DNA of 64,000 bases. Origin: Palsa-1392 sp036490335 (GTDB lineage Bacteria > Verrucomicrobiota > Verrucomicrobiia > Chthoniobacterales > UBA10450). Location: assembly GCA_036490335.1 (NCBI GenBank), contig DASXEB010000017.1, positions 1 through 64,000 on the forward strand, in the 5' to 3' direction. Made by a program: the position numbers and the translations under genes. Shown here in pieces: positions 8,201 to 16,308 of the stretch; the first letter of the stretch is position 1, and every line of letters starts with the position of its first letter. The notes beneath the pieces are model-generated. The model saw only the letters and a list, made by a program, of their open reading frames with translations. It was not told the DNA's origin and ran no database searches.

Positions 8201-9874
8201 CTCGCGGGCGAGATCGCCGATTTCGCGCTCGAGAAACGTTTCGTCCGCAAAACCGGCGAGACGATTTGGGGAAACATGACCGCGACGCTGGTCAAAAGCA
8301 CGACCGGCGAAGCCGCCTCCATCTTCGCGATTCTCGACGTGATCGAATCGCGCAAGCGCGCCGAGCTGCAATTGCTCGAGAGCGAAGAACGCTTCCGCCA
8401 GTTCGCGGAAAATTCCGCAGACGTTTTCTGGATTTTGAATGCGAAGACCTTTCGGCTCGAATACGTCAATCCGGTTTACGAAAGAATGTTCGGCCAGCCG
8501 CGCAAAGAATTGCTCCGCGACCGCAACCGACGGCTCGATCTCGTCGCGCCGGACGATCGGGTCGAGGCGATGAGCGGCCTGCCTGAAGCGCTCGCGGGCA
8601 AAACTTTCGTGCGCAATTATCGCATCGTCAGGCCAACCGATGGCGAGACGCGCTGGATTCGCGACACCGGTTTCCCGATTCACGACGAAGCCGGCGAAGT
8701 CGTCCGCGTCGCCGGCGTCGCGCGCGATGTGACCGAGGAGCGAGCGCGCACGGAGAAATTGCGCGAGAGCGAGGAAAGACTTCGCCTCCTCATCGACGGC
8801 GCGCCCGAATACGCCATGTTCCTCATGGACACGAGCAATCACATTATTTACTGGAGCAAAGGCGCCGAGCGCGTCTTCGGTTGGACTTCGGATGAAGCGC
8901 TCGGCCGCAGCGCCGAGATGATTTTCACCCCGGAAGATCGGGCTCGCGCGGCCGAGGAAAAGGAAATGGCGATCGCGCGCCGCAAAGGCGTCGCCCCCGA
9001 CCGCCGCTGGCATCTGCGCAAGGATGGCTCGCGCATCTGGGTCGACGGCATCATGCATCGGCTCGACGACGAAAACGGCGAGCTGCGCGGTTACGCCAAG
9101 ATCGCGCGCGACGCGACCGAGATGCGCAACGCGGAGGAACAACTGCAACGCGCGCACGACGAGCTCGAGCAGCGGGTGCACGAGCGCACGGCGGAGCTGA
9201 CTTCCGCGAACGAACAATTGCAGGAGGAAATAAAACAGCGCTGGCAGCTCGAACAGGAAATCCTCCTTATCAGCGAGCGCGAGAAACGGCGCATCGGCCA
9301 GGATTTGCACGACAGTCTTTGCCAGGAGCTGGCCGCGGCCGCGTTCATGCTCGAATCGGACGCGCAGAAGCTCGCGAAAAGTAATCCCGCGCAGGCCCGC
9401 GCGTTTTCCGAAGCGGCGAAAATCGTCAACGCCAACGTCGGCCTCGCGCGCGATCTCGCTCGCGGCCTTCATCCGCCGGAATTAAGTTCCGGCGGGCTGA
9501 CGAGCGCGTTACGCGAGCTGGCCTATCGCCACAGCCACGCGAACGTGACCTGCCGGCTGGTCGCTCCGCATGCCGTGCGCATCCGCGACGACGCCGTCAT
9601 CCTCAATCTTTATCGCATCGCGCAGGAAGCGGTCGGCAACGCGGTCAAGTACGCGGAGGCGCGCGAGATCGTGATTTCGCTCGCGCGCTCCGGCAAAAGC
9701 CTTGTCCTCAAAATCGCCGACGACGGCCGCGGTTTGCCGGCGGAAAAATCGGAAAAGGGCATGGGCATCGACATCATGCAGCATCGCGCGAGTGTGATCG
9801 GCGCGCGCCTGACTTTGGAATCGCAGTCCGGCGGCGGCACCGCCGTGACCTGCACCTTGCCGGCGCAAAAGTAA
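5213..9874 (+). CDS. CheB-CheR-PAS-histidine kinase fusion
   Basis: 1553 residues from ATG 5213. The order is: CheB methylesterase (about 50-230; Ser in GIGASAGGIGP, His in VMHLSPEH, Asp in SGIDSDGAIG); CheR N-terminal and SAM-methyltransferase domains (275-500; VVGCATGEEAYSIAM, ISCRNLLIYL); a long EEL-rich coiled coil (733-812); four PAS domains (about 816-1306); a second coiled coil; a HisKA_3 dimerisation domain with His near 1366 in IGQDLHDSLCQEL; and a HATPase (1460-1553, DDGRGLP, GMGIDIMQHR). CheB/CheR-PAS fusions are known. Here the output is a NarX/DegS-type kinase whose partner is the NarL-type regulator just downstream. There is no transmembrane segment and no chemoreceptor nearby. 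The whole gene lacks the 9-bp word common elsewhere in the window. Confidence 0.92.
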   Translation: MSSPKKNQSPGEGAGTSAPSDVFDPAATDETGRNARDGARKRRDPNEPMAVVGIGASAGGIGPLQQFFGDMPDDCGLAFVVVMHLSPEHESNLASIIQQRTAMPTMQVNERVKVQPNHIYVIPPNKQLAFEDGSLELLEPQRTLGRRVTIDLFFRTLAQSFGQRAVSIVLSGIDSDGAIGLKHVRAQGGVTIAQDPDEAEHDSMPLTAINTGMVDWVLPVAEMPGKLVEFVHNENRMQLPPEIPEAKEPDAKDPSAAGGETVSNETRAEADESAFNQVLVHLRAQTGHDFSHYKRATILRRIARRLQVNSVESVPDYLEFLRRHPAEVRALLADLLIGVTHFFRDQESFRALEANIPQLFAGKQREDTVRVWVVGCATGEEAYSIAMLLCEHAGRLEAPPHIQVFASDIDDSAIQDARDGLYPTTIEADVSIERLRQFFNKDHGRYRVKKELREKVLFAAHNILRDAPFSRVDLISCRNLLIYLNAKAQDQVFDVLHFALRPGGLLFVGGAEATGSIQSLFSPLDSKHRIYVRRSVPRPAWQIPLAPIQLPAGQIRGTTQTRARSLPPMLPLILEQAAAETPQSLFAGQERRAILFGELHLKLLEQYGPPSVVVNEAHDIVHLSESAGRYLQFSAGEPSANIFKVVHPALRIELRAALFRAEQEQKTVTSLPQPVEFDGTREMISLRVRPTRANDPATGFYLVLFEKIDPSAETAPETAPEPSQPHDVARDLEAEVQSLKQQLTTTIEKYDASNEELRASNEELQAVNEEMRSATEELETSKEELQSVNEELVTVNNELKSSVEGLSRANTDLTNLMAATQVGTVFLNRQLRIERFTPSAQKIFNLIPADLGRPISDITHKLRYPDLVRDVHRVLEDLTVIETEVRLDEDGWFLTRIAPYRTADDHIAGAVVTFVDITRRIQAEAELRASEARYRAMFEQAHVGIVQISPEGRFLDVNPGACALCGCTHAQMLELKVDDVTHPDDLAKEKALTAKLLAGEIADFALEKRFVRKTGETIWGNMTATLVKSTTGEAASIFAILDVIESRKRAELQLLESEERFRQFAENSADVFWILNAKTFRLEYVNPVYERMFGQPRKELLRDRNRRLDLVAPDDRVEAMSGLPEALAGKTFVRNYRIVRPTDGETRWIRDTGFPIHDEAGEVVRVAGVARDVTEERARTEKLRESEERLRLLIDGAPEYAMFLMDTSNHIIYWSKGAERVFGWTSDEALGRSAEMIFTPEDRARAAEEKEMAIARRKGVAPDRRWHLRKDGSRIWVDGIMHRLDDENGELRGYAKIARDATEMRNAEEQLQRAHDELEQRVHERTAELTSANEQLQEEIKQRWQLEQEILLISEREKRRIGQDLHDSLCQELAAAAFMLESDAQKLAKSNPAQARAFSEAAKIVNANVGLARDLARGLHPPELSSGGLTSALRELAYRHSHANVTCRLVAPHAVRIRDDAVILNLYRIAQEAVGNAVKYAEAREIVISLARSGKSLVLKIADDGRGLPAEKSEKGMGIDIMQHRASVIGARLTLESQSGGGTAVTCTLPAQK

Positions 9875-10008
9875 TCTTTCCATTCGGGCAAAGCGTGCGA
9901 TTTGCAGACATCGCCTCGCGGCCACGGGTGCGATTAAAAGGAAGGACTCTTCCAGCGGCCGCGGAGTTCCAAAAAACTGGACGAACCGCCGCGCGCTCGA
10001 GATCTCGT

Positions 10009-10695
10009 GTGAAAAAGCCGACGCCACCTCATCCATCGATCTCGAAAAAAAAGCGCAGCATTCTGCTCGTCGATGACCATCCGCTTTTTCGCAAAGGCAT
10101 GGCGCAATTGCTCGACGGCCAGTCCGATCTCGTGGTGCGCGCGGAAGCGGAAAACAGCGCCGGCGCGCTCGATGCCATCCGCGGGCAGGAGTTCGATCTC
10201 GCGGTCGTCGACATCGGCCTGCGCGGCGGCGCCAACGGCATCGAGCTGATGAAATTTATCAAAACCGAACGGCCCGATCTGCCCGTGCTGATGGTCTCGA
10301 TGTACGACGAGGCGCTCTACGCCGAGCGCGCGCTCCGCGCCGGCGCGCGCGGTTACGTCATGAAACGCGAGGCGCTCGATTGCGTGCTCGGCGCCGTCCG
10401 CAGCGTGCTCGACGGCGAGATTTACATCAGCCCGACGATGTCGAAACGGATGATCTTCGATCACATCCAGGGCGGCGGCGAGGCGCGCTCGGCGGTCGAG
10501 CGGTTGAGCGATCGCGAGCTGGAAGTTTTCCAGCTCATCGGGGAAGGCCGCGACATGCACGAGATCGCGCGCCAGTTGCACCTGAGCAAAAAAACGGTCG
10601 AGGCGCATCGCGCGAACATTCGCGAAAAGCTTTGCCTGACGAGCGCGCGCGACGTCGTGCGTTACGCCGCGCAATGGATCGGGCAATTGCACTGA
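10009..10695 (+). CDS. NarL-family response regulator paired with the CheB/R kinase
   Basis: From GTG 10009 the product is 228 residues: a receiver (RSILLVDDHPLFRKGMAQ, phospho-Asp in AVVDIGLRGG near residue 67, Lys in YVMKREA) followed by a LuxR helix-turn-helix (LSDRELEVFQLIGEGRDMHEIARQLHLSKKTVEAHR). The frame stays open upstream to 9895, but that part is low-complexity and basic, so the GTG is preferred. The gap to the kinase stop is about 130 bp. HisKA_3 kinases typically phosphorylate NarL-type regulators, so this is very likely the cognate partner. Confidence 0.9.
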   Translation: MKKPTPPHPSISKKKRSILLVDDHPLFRKGMAQLLDGQSDLVVRAEAENSAGALDAIRGQEFDLAVVDIGLRGGANGIELMKFIKTERPDLPVLMVSMYDEALYAERALRAGARGYVMKREALDCVLGAVRSVLDGEIYISPTMSKRMIFDHIQGGGEARSAVERLSDRELEVFQLIGEGRDMHEIARQLHLSKKTVEAHRANIREKLCLTSARDVVRYAAQWIGQLH

Positions 10696-10779
10696 ACGAT
10701 CAAAAAAAATCGCCGTCCCGCTTTTTTGCATGAAGTTTTTGCGCGCGCAAACGTCGAAATCGGCGACATTTTCCTGCAC

Positions 10780-11361
10780 ATGAAACGGCTCGCGCTTCTC
10801 TTCACCATCCTCGCCCTGACTTCGTGCCAGACCACCCACGACGCCGCCGTCACGACCTTCCGCGTGCTCGACGCGCCGCATCAATACGTCCGCGAAAAAC
10901 TTCAGCTCGACCAACAAGACAACAACGGCGCCAACACCACCGCGACGACCACGACCCCGCAGACCTCCGCGCCGCCGAACACAAATCCTTATCCGCAGCC
11001 GTTCCAGCCGGCGCCGCCGCCGCAAATTTCCCAGCGTTCCGAAACAGTCGCCGCACCGCCATCCCCGACGGCGCATCGCGTCGCCGAGCAGAGGACCGAA
11101 TCGGAATCGCGGCCCGCTCCGAGCCCGACGCCGCGCGTCGCTGCGCGCTCGACAACTTCCTCGACCTCATCGCGCGTTTCCGCGACTCCGCATCCCGCGT
11201 CCGAGAAATCGAGCATTCCCTACGCGAAACCGGTTCCAGGAAAACCAGGTTACGTCTTTAGCCCGTACGATCCGAACGGCGGCTACGTCGATGTGACCGG
11301 ATTCGCGCCCGGCAGCAAAGTGAAGGATCCTTACAGCGGCAAAATTTTTCTCGTCCCCTGA
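10780..11361 (+). CDS. proline/threonine-rich lipoprotein
   Basis: A 193-residue protein with a lipoprotein signal MKRLALLFTILALTSC (lipobox LTSC, Cys16). A disordered stretch rich in Thr, Pro, Ser, Gln and Ala follows (residues 45-145), then a compact C-terminus GYVFSPYDPNGGYVDVTG through DPYSGKIFLVP. That tail looks like a short beta-structured motif recurring in verrucomicrobial lipoproteins (recollection, not a search). The start is ATG 10780 rather than the upstream 10726, because only it gives a signal peptide. It probably sits in the outer membrane with the linker spanning the periplasm. Role unknown. Confidence 0.8.
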   Translation: MKRLALLFTILALTSCQTTHDAAVTTFRVLDAPHQYVREKLQLDQQDNNGANTTATTTTPQTSAPPNTNPYPQPFQPAPPPQISQRSETVAAPPSPTAHRVAEQRTESESRPAPSPTPRVAARSTTSSTSSRVSATPHPASEKSSIPYAKPVPGKPGYVFSPYDPNGGYVDVTGFAPGSKVKDPYSGKIFLVP

Positions 11362-11382
11362 CGAATCGCCTAACGAATGAAT

Positions 11383-12411
11383 TTATTCGCCGCCTTCGAC
11401 CGGTCGCGCCTTTTCCTCGAGCGCTTTCACCCGTTCGAATAAGCCGCCCAGATTTCGCAGCCATGCGATCTGCCGTTTCGCTTCGGCGACCGGCATCGAC
11501 GGCGTCGACCACCATCTGCCGCCGTGCAGACTTTTCGAGACGCCGCATTGCGCGCCGATCAACGTGCCGTCGTCGATCTCGATGTGGCCGATGACGCCGA
11601 CCTGTCCGCCCATGATCACGTTCGCCCCGATGCGCACGCTGCCGGCGATGCCGCACTGCGCGCAAATGACGGTGTTTTTGCCGACGACAACGTTGTGCGC
11701 GATCTGCACGAGGTTGTCGATTTTCACCCCGTCCTGAATCCAGGTGCGGCCGAAGCGCGCGCGATCGATCGTCGTGTTCGCGCCGATCTCGACATCGTTG
11801 TCGATCTGGACAATCCCGAGCTGCGGCACTTTTTTTTGCGCGCCGCCGACCAGTTCAAAACCAAATCCGTCCGTGCCGATGACGATGCCGCCATGGAGAA
11901 TGACGCGGTCGCCGATCTTGATCCGCTCGCGAATGGTCACGTTCGGATAAATGTGAGTGTCCGAGCCGATGGAAGTGCTGTGCCCGATGTAGCAGCCAGC
12001 CCCGATGCGCGTGCCGTCGCCGACGCGCACGCCCGGCTCGACAACGACGTTCGGCCCTAACGAAACATTTTTGCCTAACGACACGCCCTCCGCGACGATC
12101 GCGCTCGGATGCACGCCGAGCGGAAACGTGACCGGCGGCGGCGTAAAACGGAGCGCGACCTGCTCGAAAGCTTTCGCCGGCTGCACGACGCGAATCTGCG
12201 CCGCGACGATCTGCTCTTCGAAATCGGCGGGGACAAACGCGGCCGTCGCGCGCGTTTTGCGAAAGGCCGCGAGGTAGCGCTGGTTGCCGTAAAAGGTGAT
12301 TTCGCCCGCGAGCGCGTCGGCCAGCGGAGCCGCGCCGCTGATCGTTAGGCTGGGATCGCCCGCGATCTTGCCGCCGCTCATTTCCGCCAGCTCTTTGAGT
12401 GTGAAGTTCAC
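11383..12411 (-). CDS. lpxD: UDP-3-O-(3-hydroxyacyl)glucosamine N-acyltransferase
   Basis: 342 residues, the normal length for LpxD, the third enzyme of lipid A synthesis. The N-terminal uridine-binding domain starts MNFTLKELAEMSGGKIAGD and includes ITFYGNQRYL. Left-handed beta-helix hexapeptide repeats run from about residue 100 to 300 (VHPSAIVAEGVSLGKNV, IGAGCYIGHS, GANTTIDRARFG). The catalytic His lies in the IAHNVVVGKNT region. A short C-terminal helix follows. It shows that the organism makes lipid A. It is transcribed in the same direction as the SDR gene upstream (9-bp gap) and is probably co-transcribed with it. Confidence 0.95.
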   Translation of the reverse strand: MNFTLKELAEMSGGKIAGDPSLTISGAAPLADALAGEITFYGNQRYLAAFRKTRATAAFVPADFEEQIVAAQIRVVQPAKAFEQVALRFTPPPVTFPLGVHPSAIVAEGVSLGKNVSLGPNVVVEPGVRVGDGTRIGAGCYIGHSTSIGSDTHIYPNVTIRERIKIGDRVILHGGIVIGTDGFGFELVGGAQKKVPQLGIVQIDNDVEIGANTTIDRARFGRTWIQDGVKIDNLVQIAHNVVVGKNTVICAQCGIAGSVRIGANVIMGGQVGVIGHIEIDDGTLIGAQCGVSKSLHGGRWWSTPSMPVAEAKRQIAWLRNLGGLFERVKALEEKARPVEGGE

Positions 12412-12420
12412 AAACTTTTT

Positions 12421-13248
12421 TTAACCGCCGGTCGCAAAACCGGGATAGAGCGTCATCCCGCCGTCAACAAAAATGGTCGCGCCAGTGATGTAATCCGATT
12501 GATCGGACGCGAGCCAGACCGCGGTGCGCGCGATGTCTTCCGGCTCGCCGATGCGGCCGTCGGGAATCAACGTGAGGAGCGCGTTCAGCGCCTCGGCCGT
12601 GTCCCACGCGTCGCGATTGATCGGCGTTTTGATCGCGCCCGGCGCGATGCTGTTGACGCGAATTTTTTTCGGCGCGAGTTCCTGCGCCATGCTTTTCATC
12701 AACTGCATGACGCCGCCTTTCGAAGTCGCGTAATTGACGTGGCCGCCCCACGGGATTCGTTCGTGCACCGAACTCATGCAGATGATTTTTCCGGCGGCGC
12801 TCGAGACTGCGGGCACAACGCCGCGCCGCAAAAATTCCCGGACTGCTTCGCGCGCGCAGAGAAACTGGCCGGTGAGATTGACCGCGATCACTGTTTCCCA
12901 TTGCGCGAGGGTCATTTTTTCAAACGGCGCGTCCTGCTGGAGCCCAGCGTTGTTGACCAAAATGTCGATCGTGCCTAACGACTTCACCATCCCGGCAAAC
13001 ATCGCCTGCACCTGCGCTTCGCTGCTCACGTCGGCCTCGAGCGCGATCGCTTCGCCGCCCTGCGCGCGGATTTGCGCGACGACCCGCTCCGCATCTTCCG
13101 GCCGCGAAACGTAATTGACCACGACGGCGGCGCCGGCCGCGCCGAGAGCGATCGCGCACGCTTCGCCGATCCCGGAGTTCGCGCCCGTGACGAGCGCCTT
13201 TTGATTTCGCAAAGGCCGCAATGGATCGAATGGATTTTCTGTCGGCAT
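12421..13248 (-). CDS. short-chain dehydrogenase/reductase (glucose 1-dehydrogenase-like)
   Basis: From ATG 13248 the product is 275 residues. It is a classical SDR: cofactor motif TGANSGIGEA near residue 20, NNAG in ILVNNAGLQQ, catalytic Ser in ICMSSVHERIPWGG, and YATSK (Tyr and Lys). The C-terminus ITGATIFVDGGMTLYPGF matches glucose-1-dehydrogenase-type SDRs. An arginine in NYVSRPED suggests NADP preference. The substrate cannot be told. Upstream codons to 13374 are open but low quality. It sits just upstream of lpxD. Confidence 0.9.
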   Translation of the reverse strand: MPTENPFDPLRPLRNQKALVTGANSGIGEACAIALGAAGAAVVVNYVSRPEDAERVVAQIRAQGGEAIALEADVSSEAQVQAMFAGMVKSLGTIDILVNNAGLQQDAPFEKMTLAQWETVIAVNLTGQFLCAREAVREFLRRGVVPAVSSAAGKIICMSSVHERIPWGGHVNYATSKGGVMQLMKSMAQELAPKKIRVNSIAPGAIKTPINRDAWDTAEALNALLTLIPDGRIGEPEDIARTAVWLASDQSDYITGATIFVDGGMTLYPGFATGG

Positions 13249-13367
13249 CTTGCCGGGAGCCTGCTTTTGCCATCGCCGAAAGCAAGGCGAAATCGATCGC
13301 GAAGTGCGCGCCCGATCAGGCACAGATCTAGCTTGAATGTGCGTTGCGGCCGGGGCCGCTCGCCGCC

Positions 13368-15011
13368 ATGTCATCGTCCAAGATCAAGCCTTCACGGTCC
13401 GACCAAAAAAAACCTGCTCACCCACATGATCCCGGCCACGAAAAATCCCGGCGCGCGATTCCCGCGCTCGATCCAGCGCTGGGCGCGGAATATTTTGAGA
13501 GCGTTGCGCGCGCGACGAATGATGCGATTCGGGATTGGGATGTAAAAACCGGCACGCTCGCCTGGCCGCGCGGACTCGAGAGTTTGCTCGGCCATTCCGC
13601 GACGGACGCGGGCAAGATCGGTTTCTGGCTCGAGCATATTCATCCGGAGGACTTGCCCAGCGTGCAGGAAAGCTTGCGCGAAACTTTCGCCGGCCAGAGT
13701 GAGAACTGGGCGATCGAATATCGTTTCCAGCGCGCCGACGGTGAGTACGTCGACATTCTCGACCGCGCCCTGATCCTGCGCGACGCGAGCGGCGCGGCGG
13801 TGCGCACGGTTTGCTCGATGATGGATGTGACCGCACGCAAACAATTGCAGGCCCAGGCCGCGCATTCGCAGCGGATGGAAGCTTTCGGCCAGCTCGCCGG
13901 CGGCGTGGCGCACGACTTCAATAATTTTCTCACCACCATTCTCGGCTACAGCGATCTGATTTTGTCCGCCAACGCGGTCAAGGGCGCGGTCACGAGCCAG
14001 ATCGCCGAGATCCGCGACGCCGCCGGCCGCGCTTCCGGCCTAACGAATCAATTGCTCGCCTTCAGCCGGCGCCAGGCGCTCGAGCCGGACGTGCTCGAGA
14101 TCAACGCCTTCATTTCAAAACTCGAGGAGTCGATCCTGCATTTGTTAGGCGAAAATATTTCCGTCGTTCCCGAGCTTCATGATCTCAAGGAAGGCGCACA
14201 CGTTCGCGCCGATCCCGGCCAGCTCACCCAGATCATGCTCAATCTCGCGGTCAACGCGCGCGACGCGATGCGCAACGGCGGCCGCCTCACGATCGCGACC
14301 GCGGTCGTTAGGACGAACGAGGACGAAACGATTCACGGCTGCGAGTTGAGCGCGGGCGAGTTTGTCCACATCAGCGTGCGCGACAACGGCGGCGGCATGA
14401 CGGACGAAGTGATGGAGCGATTGTTCGAGCCGTTTTTCACCACGAAAAATTCCAGGCAACGCAGCGGGCTCGGGCTCGCCACCAGCTACGGCATCGTTAG
14501 GCAAAGCGGCGGCCAAATTTGCGCCGAGAGCGTGCTCGGCAAAGGCACGACCTTTCATATTTTTCTGCCCCGCGTCGAGGCGCCGCCGCCGCCCGCCTAC
14601 AAACGCCGCGGCCAGGCGCAGACACCGACCGGCACGGAAAAAATTCTGGTTCTGGAAGACGACGTCAGCGTGCGCCATCTCGCCGTCCGCGTCCTGCGCG
14701 GCCTTGGTTACGACGTCGTCGAAGCCGCGAGCGCGGCCGATGCGACAAGTTCGTTAGGCGAAAAAGGCGCGCAACAGATCGACCTGCTCCTGACCGATCT
14801 CGTCCTGCCGAAAATGAGCGGCCGCGATTTTGCCGACTGGCTGCGCCGGGCCAATCCGAAAACAAAAGTGATTTTCGTCTCCGGTTATCTCGACGAATCC
14901 CTCCAGCCAAAAAATCGCCGCGATCCGAAGATGACATTTCTGCCAAAGCCATTCACGGCCGGCCAGCTCGGAGGCAAAATCCGCGAAGTGCTCGATGCCG
15001 TTGAGGATTGA
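13368..15011 (+). CDS. hybrid sensor histidine kinase/response regulator
   Basis: 547 residues from ATG 13368, cytosolic. A PAS_3-type fold lies at 40-160 (WDVKTGTLAWPRGLESLLGH, FQRADGEYVDILDRA). HisKA follows with His about 181 in LAGGVAHDFNNFLTTILGY, the signature of hybrid kinases of the NtrB-like HDFNN group. The HATPase is at 280-410 (NLAVNARDAMRNGG, DNGGGM, GLGLATSYG). A C-terminal receiver spans 425-545 (LVLEDDVSVR, Asp in LLLTDLVLPKMSG, Lys in FLPKPF). No transmembrane helix and no separate output regulator are adjacent. It shares 17 bp with the next ORF if that gene starts at 14995. Confidence 0.92.
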   Translation: MSSSKIKPSRSDQKKPAHPHDPGHEKSRRAIPALDPALGAEYFESVARATNDAIRDWDVKTGTLAWPRGLESLLGHSATDAGKIGFWLEHIHPEDLPSVQESLRETFAGQSENWAIEYRFQRADGEYVDILDRALILRDASGAAVRTVCSMMDVTARKQLQAQAAHSQRMEAFGQLAGGVAHDFNNFLTTILGYSDLILSANAVKGAVTSQIAEIRDAAGRASGLTNQLLAFSRRQALEPDVLEINAFISKLEESILHLLGENISVVPELHDLKEGAHVRADPGQLTQIMLNLAVNARDAMRNGGRLTIATAVVRTNEDETIHGCELSAGEFVHISVRDNGGGMTDEVMERLFEPFFTTKNSRQRSGLGLATSYGIVRQSGGQICAESVLGKGTTFHIFLPRVEAPPPPAYKRRGQAQTPTGTEKILVLEDDVSVRHLAVRVLRGLGYDVVEAASAADATSSLGEKGAQQIDLLLTDLVLPKMSGRDFADWLRRANPKTKVIFVSGYLDESLQPKNRRDPKMTFLPKPFTAGQLGGKIREVLDAVED

Positions 15012-16260
15012 TGGCGCACGGTTGATTGAGCTAAAGACTCACAACCGCGTGACCACCTTCGAAGACATCGAGCAAGCCGCCGGCCGCATCAAAGGCGCGG
15101 TCTACGAATCGCCCTGCCCGGAATCGATTCCGCTCAGCGAGCTCACCGGCATGCGGATTTTTTGCAAGCTCGACAATTTGCAGCGCACCGGAAGTTTCAA
15201 GGAACGCGGCGCGCGCAACGCGCTCTCGCGCCTCGCGCCGGAACAAAAAAAGAAAGGCGTGATCGCGGCCAGCGCCGGCAATCACGCGCAGGCGCTCGCG
15301 TATCAGGGCAAATTGCTGGGCGTGCCCGCGACCGTCGTGATGCCGAGGTTCGCGCCGCTCATCAAAATCAGTAACTGCCAAACACTCGGCGCCAACGTCG
15401 TCCTCCACGGCAAGGATTTTGCCGAGGCAAAAACCCGCGCGCATGAAATCGCGAAGGAAGAAGGCCTCGCCTACATCGATGGCTTCGATCATCCCGACAT
15501 CATTGCCGGCCAGGGCACGGTCGGGCTGGAAGTCATTAGGCAAGTACCGAATCTCGATGCCGTCATCGTGCCAGTCGGTGGCGCCGGTCTGCTCGCGGGC
15601 GTTTCGCTGGCCGTGAAAACTTTGCGGCCGGAAGCGAAAGTGATCGCGGTCGAAGCCGACCACGTCGCCAGTTTTTCCGCCGCGCTCGCAGCCGGCAAAC
15701 CGGTCACGATCCAAACGCGGCCGACGCTCGCCGACGGCCTCGCCATCGCGCAGGTCGGCGGCAATGCTTTCGCGATCGCGCGCGCCCACACCGATCGCAC
15801 GATCACCGTCACCGAAGAACAAGTCGCGCTCGCGATTTTGCGCATCGTGGAGCTCGAAAAGGGCGTCGTCGAAGGCGCGGCCGCGACGCCGCTCGCGGCC
15901 TGTCTTTCCCGCCAGTTGCCCGAGCTCGCCGGCAAGCGCGTCGTGCTTTTGCTTTGCGGCGGCAACATCGATCCGAACATTCTTAGCCGCGTGATCGAGC
16001 GCGGCCTCGTCGCCGACGGCCGGCTCTCGCGTTTCACGGCGTTGATCAGCGATCGATCGGGCGGTCTGGCCGATTTCGCCGGGCAAATCGCCGCGGCTGG
16101 CGCGAGCATCAAGCAGGTCGTGCACGATCGCGCCTTCGCCAGCTCCGACATTTCCGCGGTGCAGGTGATTTGCACGGTCGAAACGCGCGATCGCAAACAT
16201 CTCGCCGAGCTGCGCGAGCATTTGCGCGCCCACGGCATCACGACTTCCGACGCGGCCTGA
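14995..16260 (+). CDS. ilvA: threonine ammonia-lyase (threonine dehydratase)
   Basis: A PLP enzyme converting threonine to 2-oxobutanoate. The PLP lysine lies in RTGSFKERGARNAL, the glycine loop in ASAGNHAQALAY, the phosphate/serine-binding glycines in VPVGGAGLLAG, and LLLCGGNID is near the end of the catalytic domain. The C-terminal 80 residues form a single ACT-like domain (RFTALISDRSGGLADF). That fits the shorter IlvA/TdcB-type of about 400-420 residues, not the long E. coli IlvA with two ACT-like units. The start is uncertain: 14995 overlaps the kinase gene, while an in-frame GTG at 15049 begins VTTFEDIEQA, which is nearer the usual N-terminus. Confidence 0.9.
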   Translation: MPLRIDGARLIELKTHNRVTTFEDIEQAAGRIKGAVYESPCPESIPLSELTGMRIFCKLDNLQRTGSFKERGARNALSRLAPEQKKKGVIAASAGNHAQALAYQGKLLGVPATVVMPRFAPLIKISNCQTLGANVVLHGKDFAEAKTRAHEIAKEEGLAYIDGFDHPDIIAGQGTVGLEVIRQVPNLDAVIVPVGGAGLLAGVSLAVKTLRPEAKVIAVEADHVASFSAALAAGKPVTIQTRPTLADGLAIAQVGGNAFAIARAHTDRTITVTEEQVALAILRIVELEKGVVEGAAATPLAACLSRQLPELAGKRVVLLLCGGNIDPNILSRVIERGLVADGRLSRFTALISDRSGGLADFAGQIAAAGASIKQVVHDRAFASSDISAVQVICTVETRDRKHLAELREHLRAHGITTSDAA

Positions 16261-16308
16261 CGAGCGCGCGTGTTTGCCGCTTTCGCCGCACTCCCGTAGG
16301 ATTTCGAG

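Noticed and set aside
7481..9472. Open minus-strand frame of 663 codons
   Set aside because: Antisense to the PAS/kinase half of the CheB-CheR fusion; no recognisable domain and no start context.
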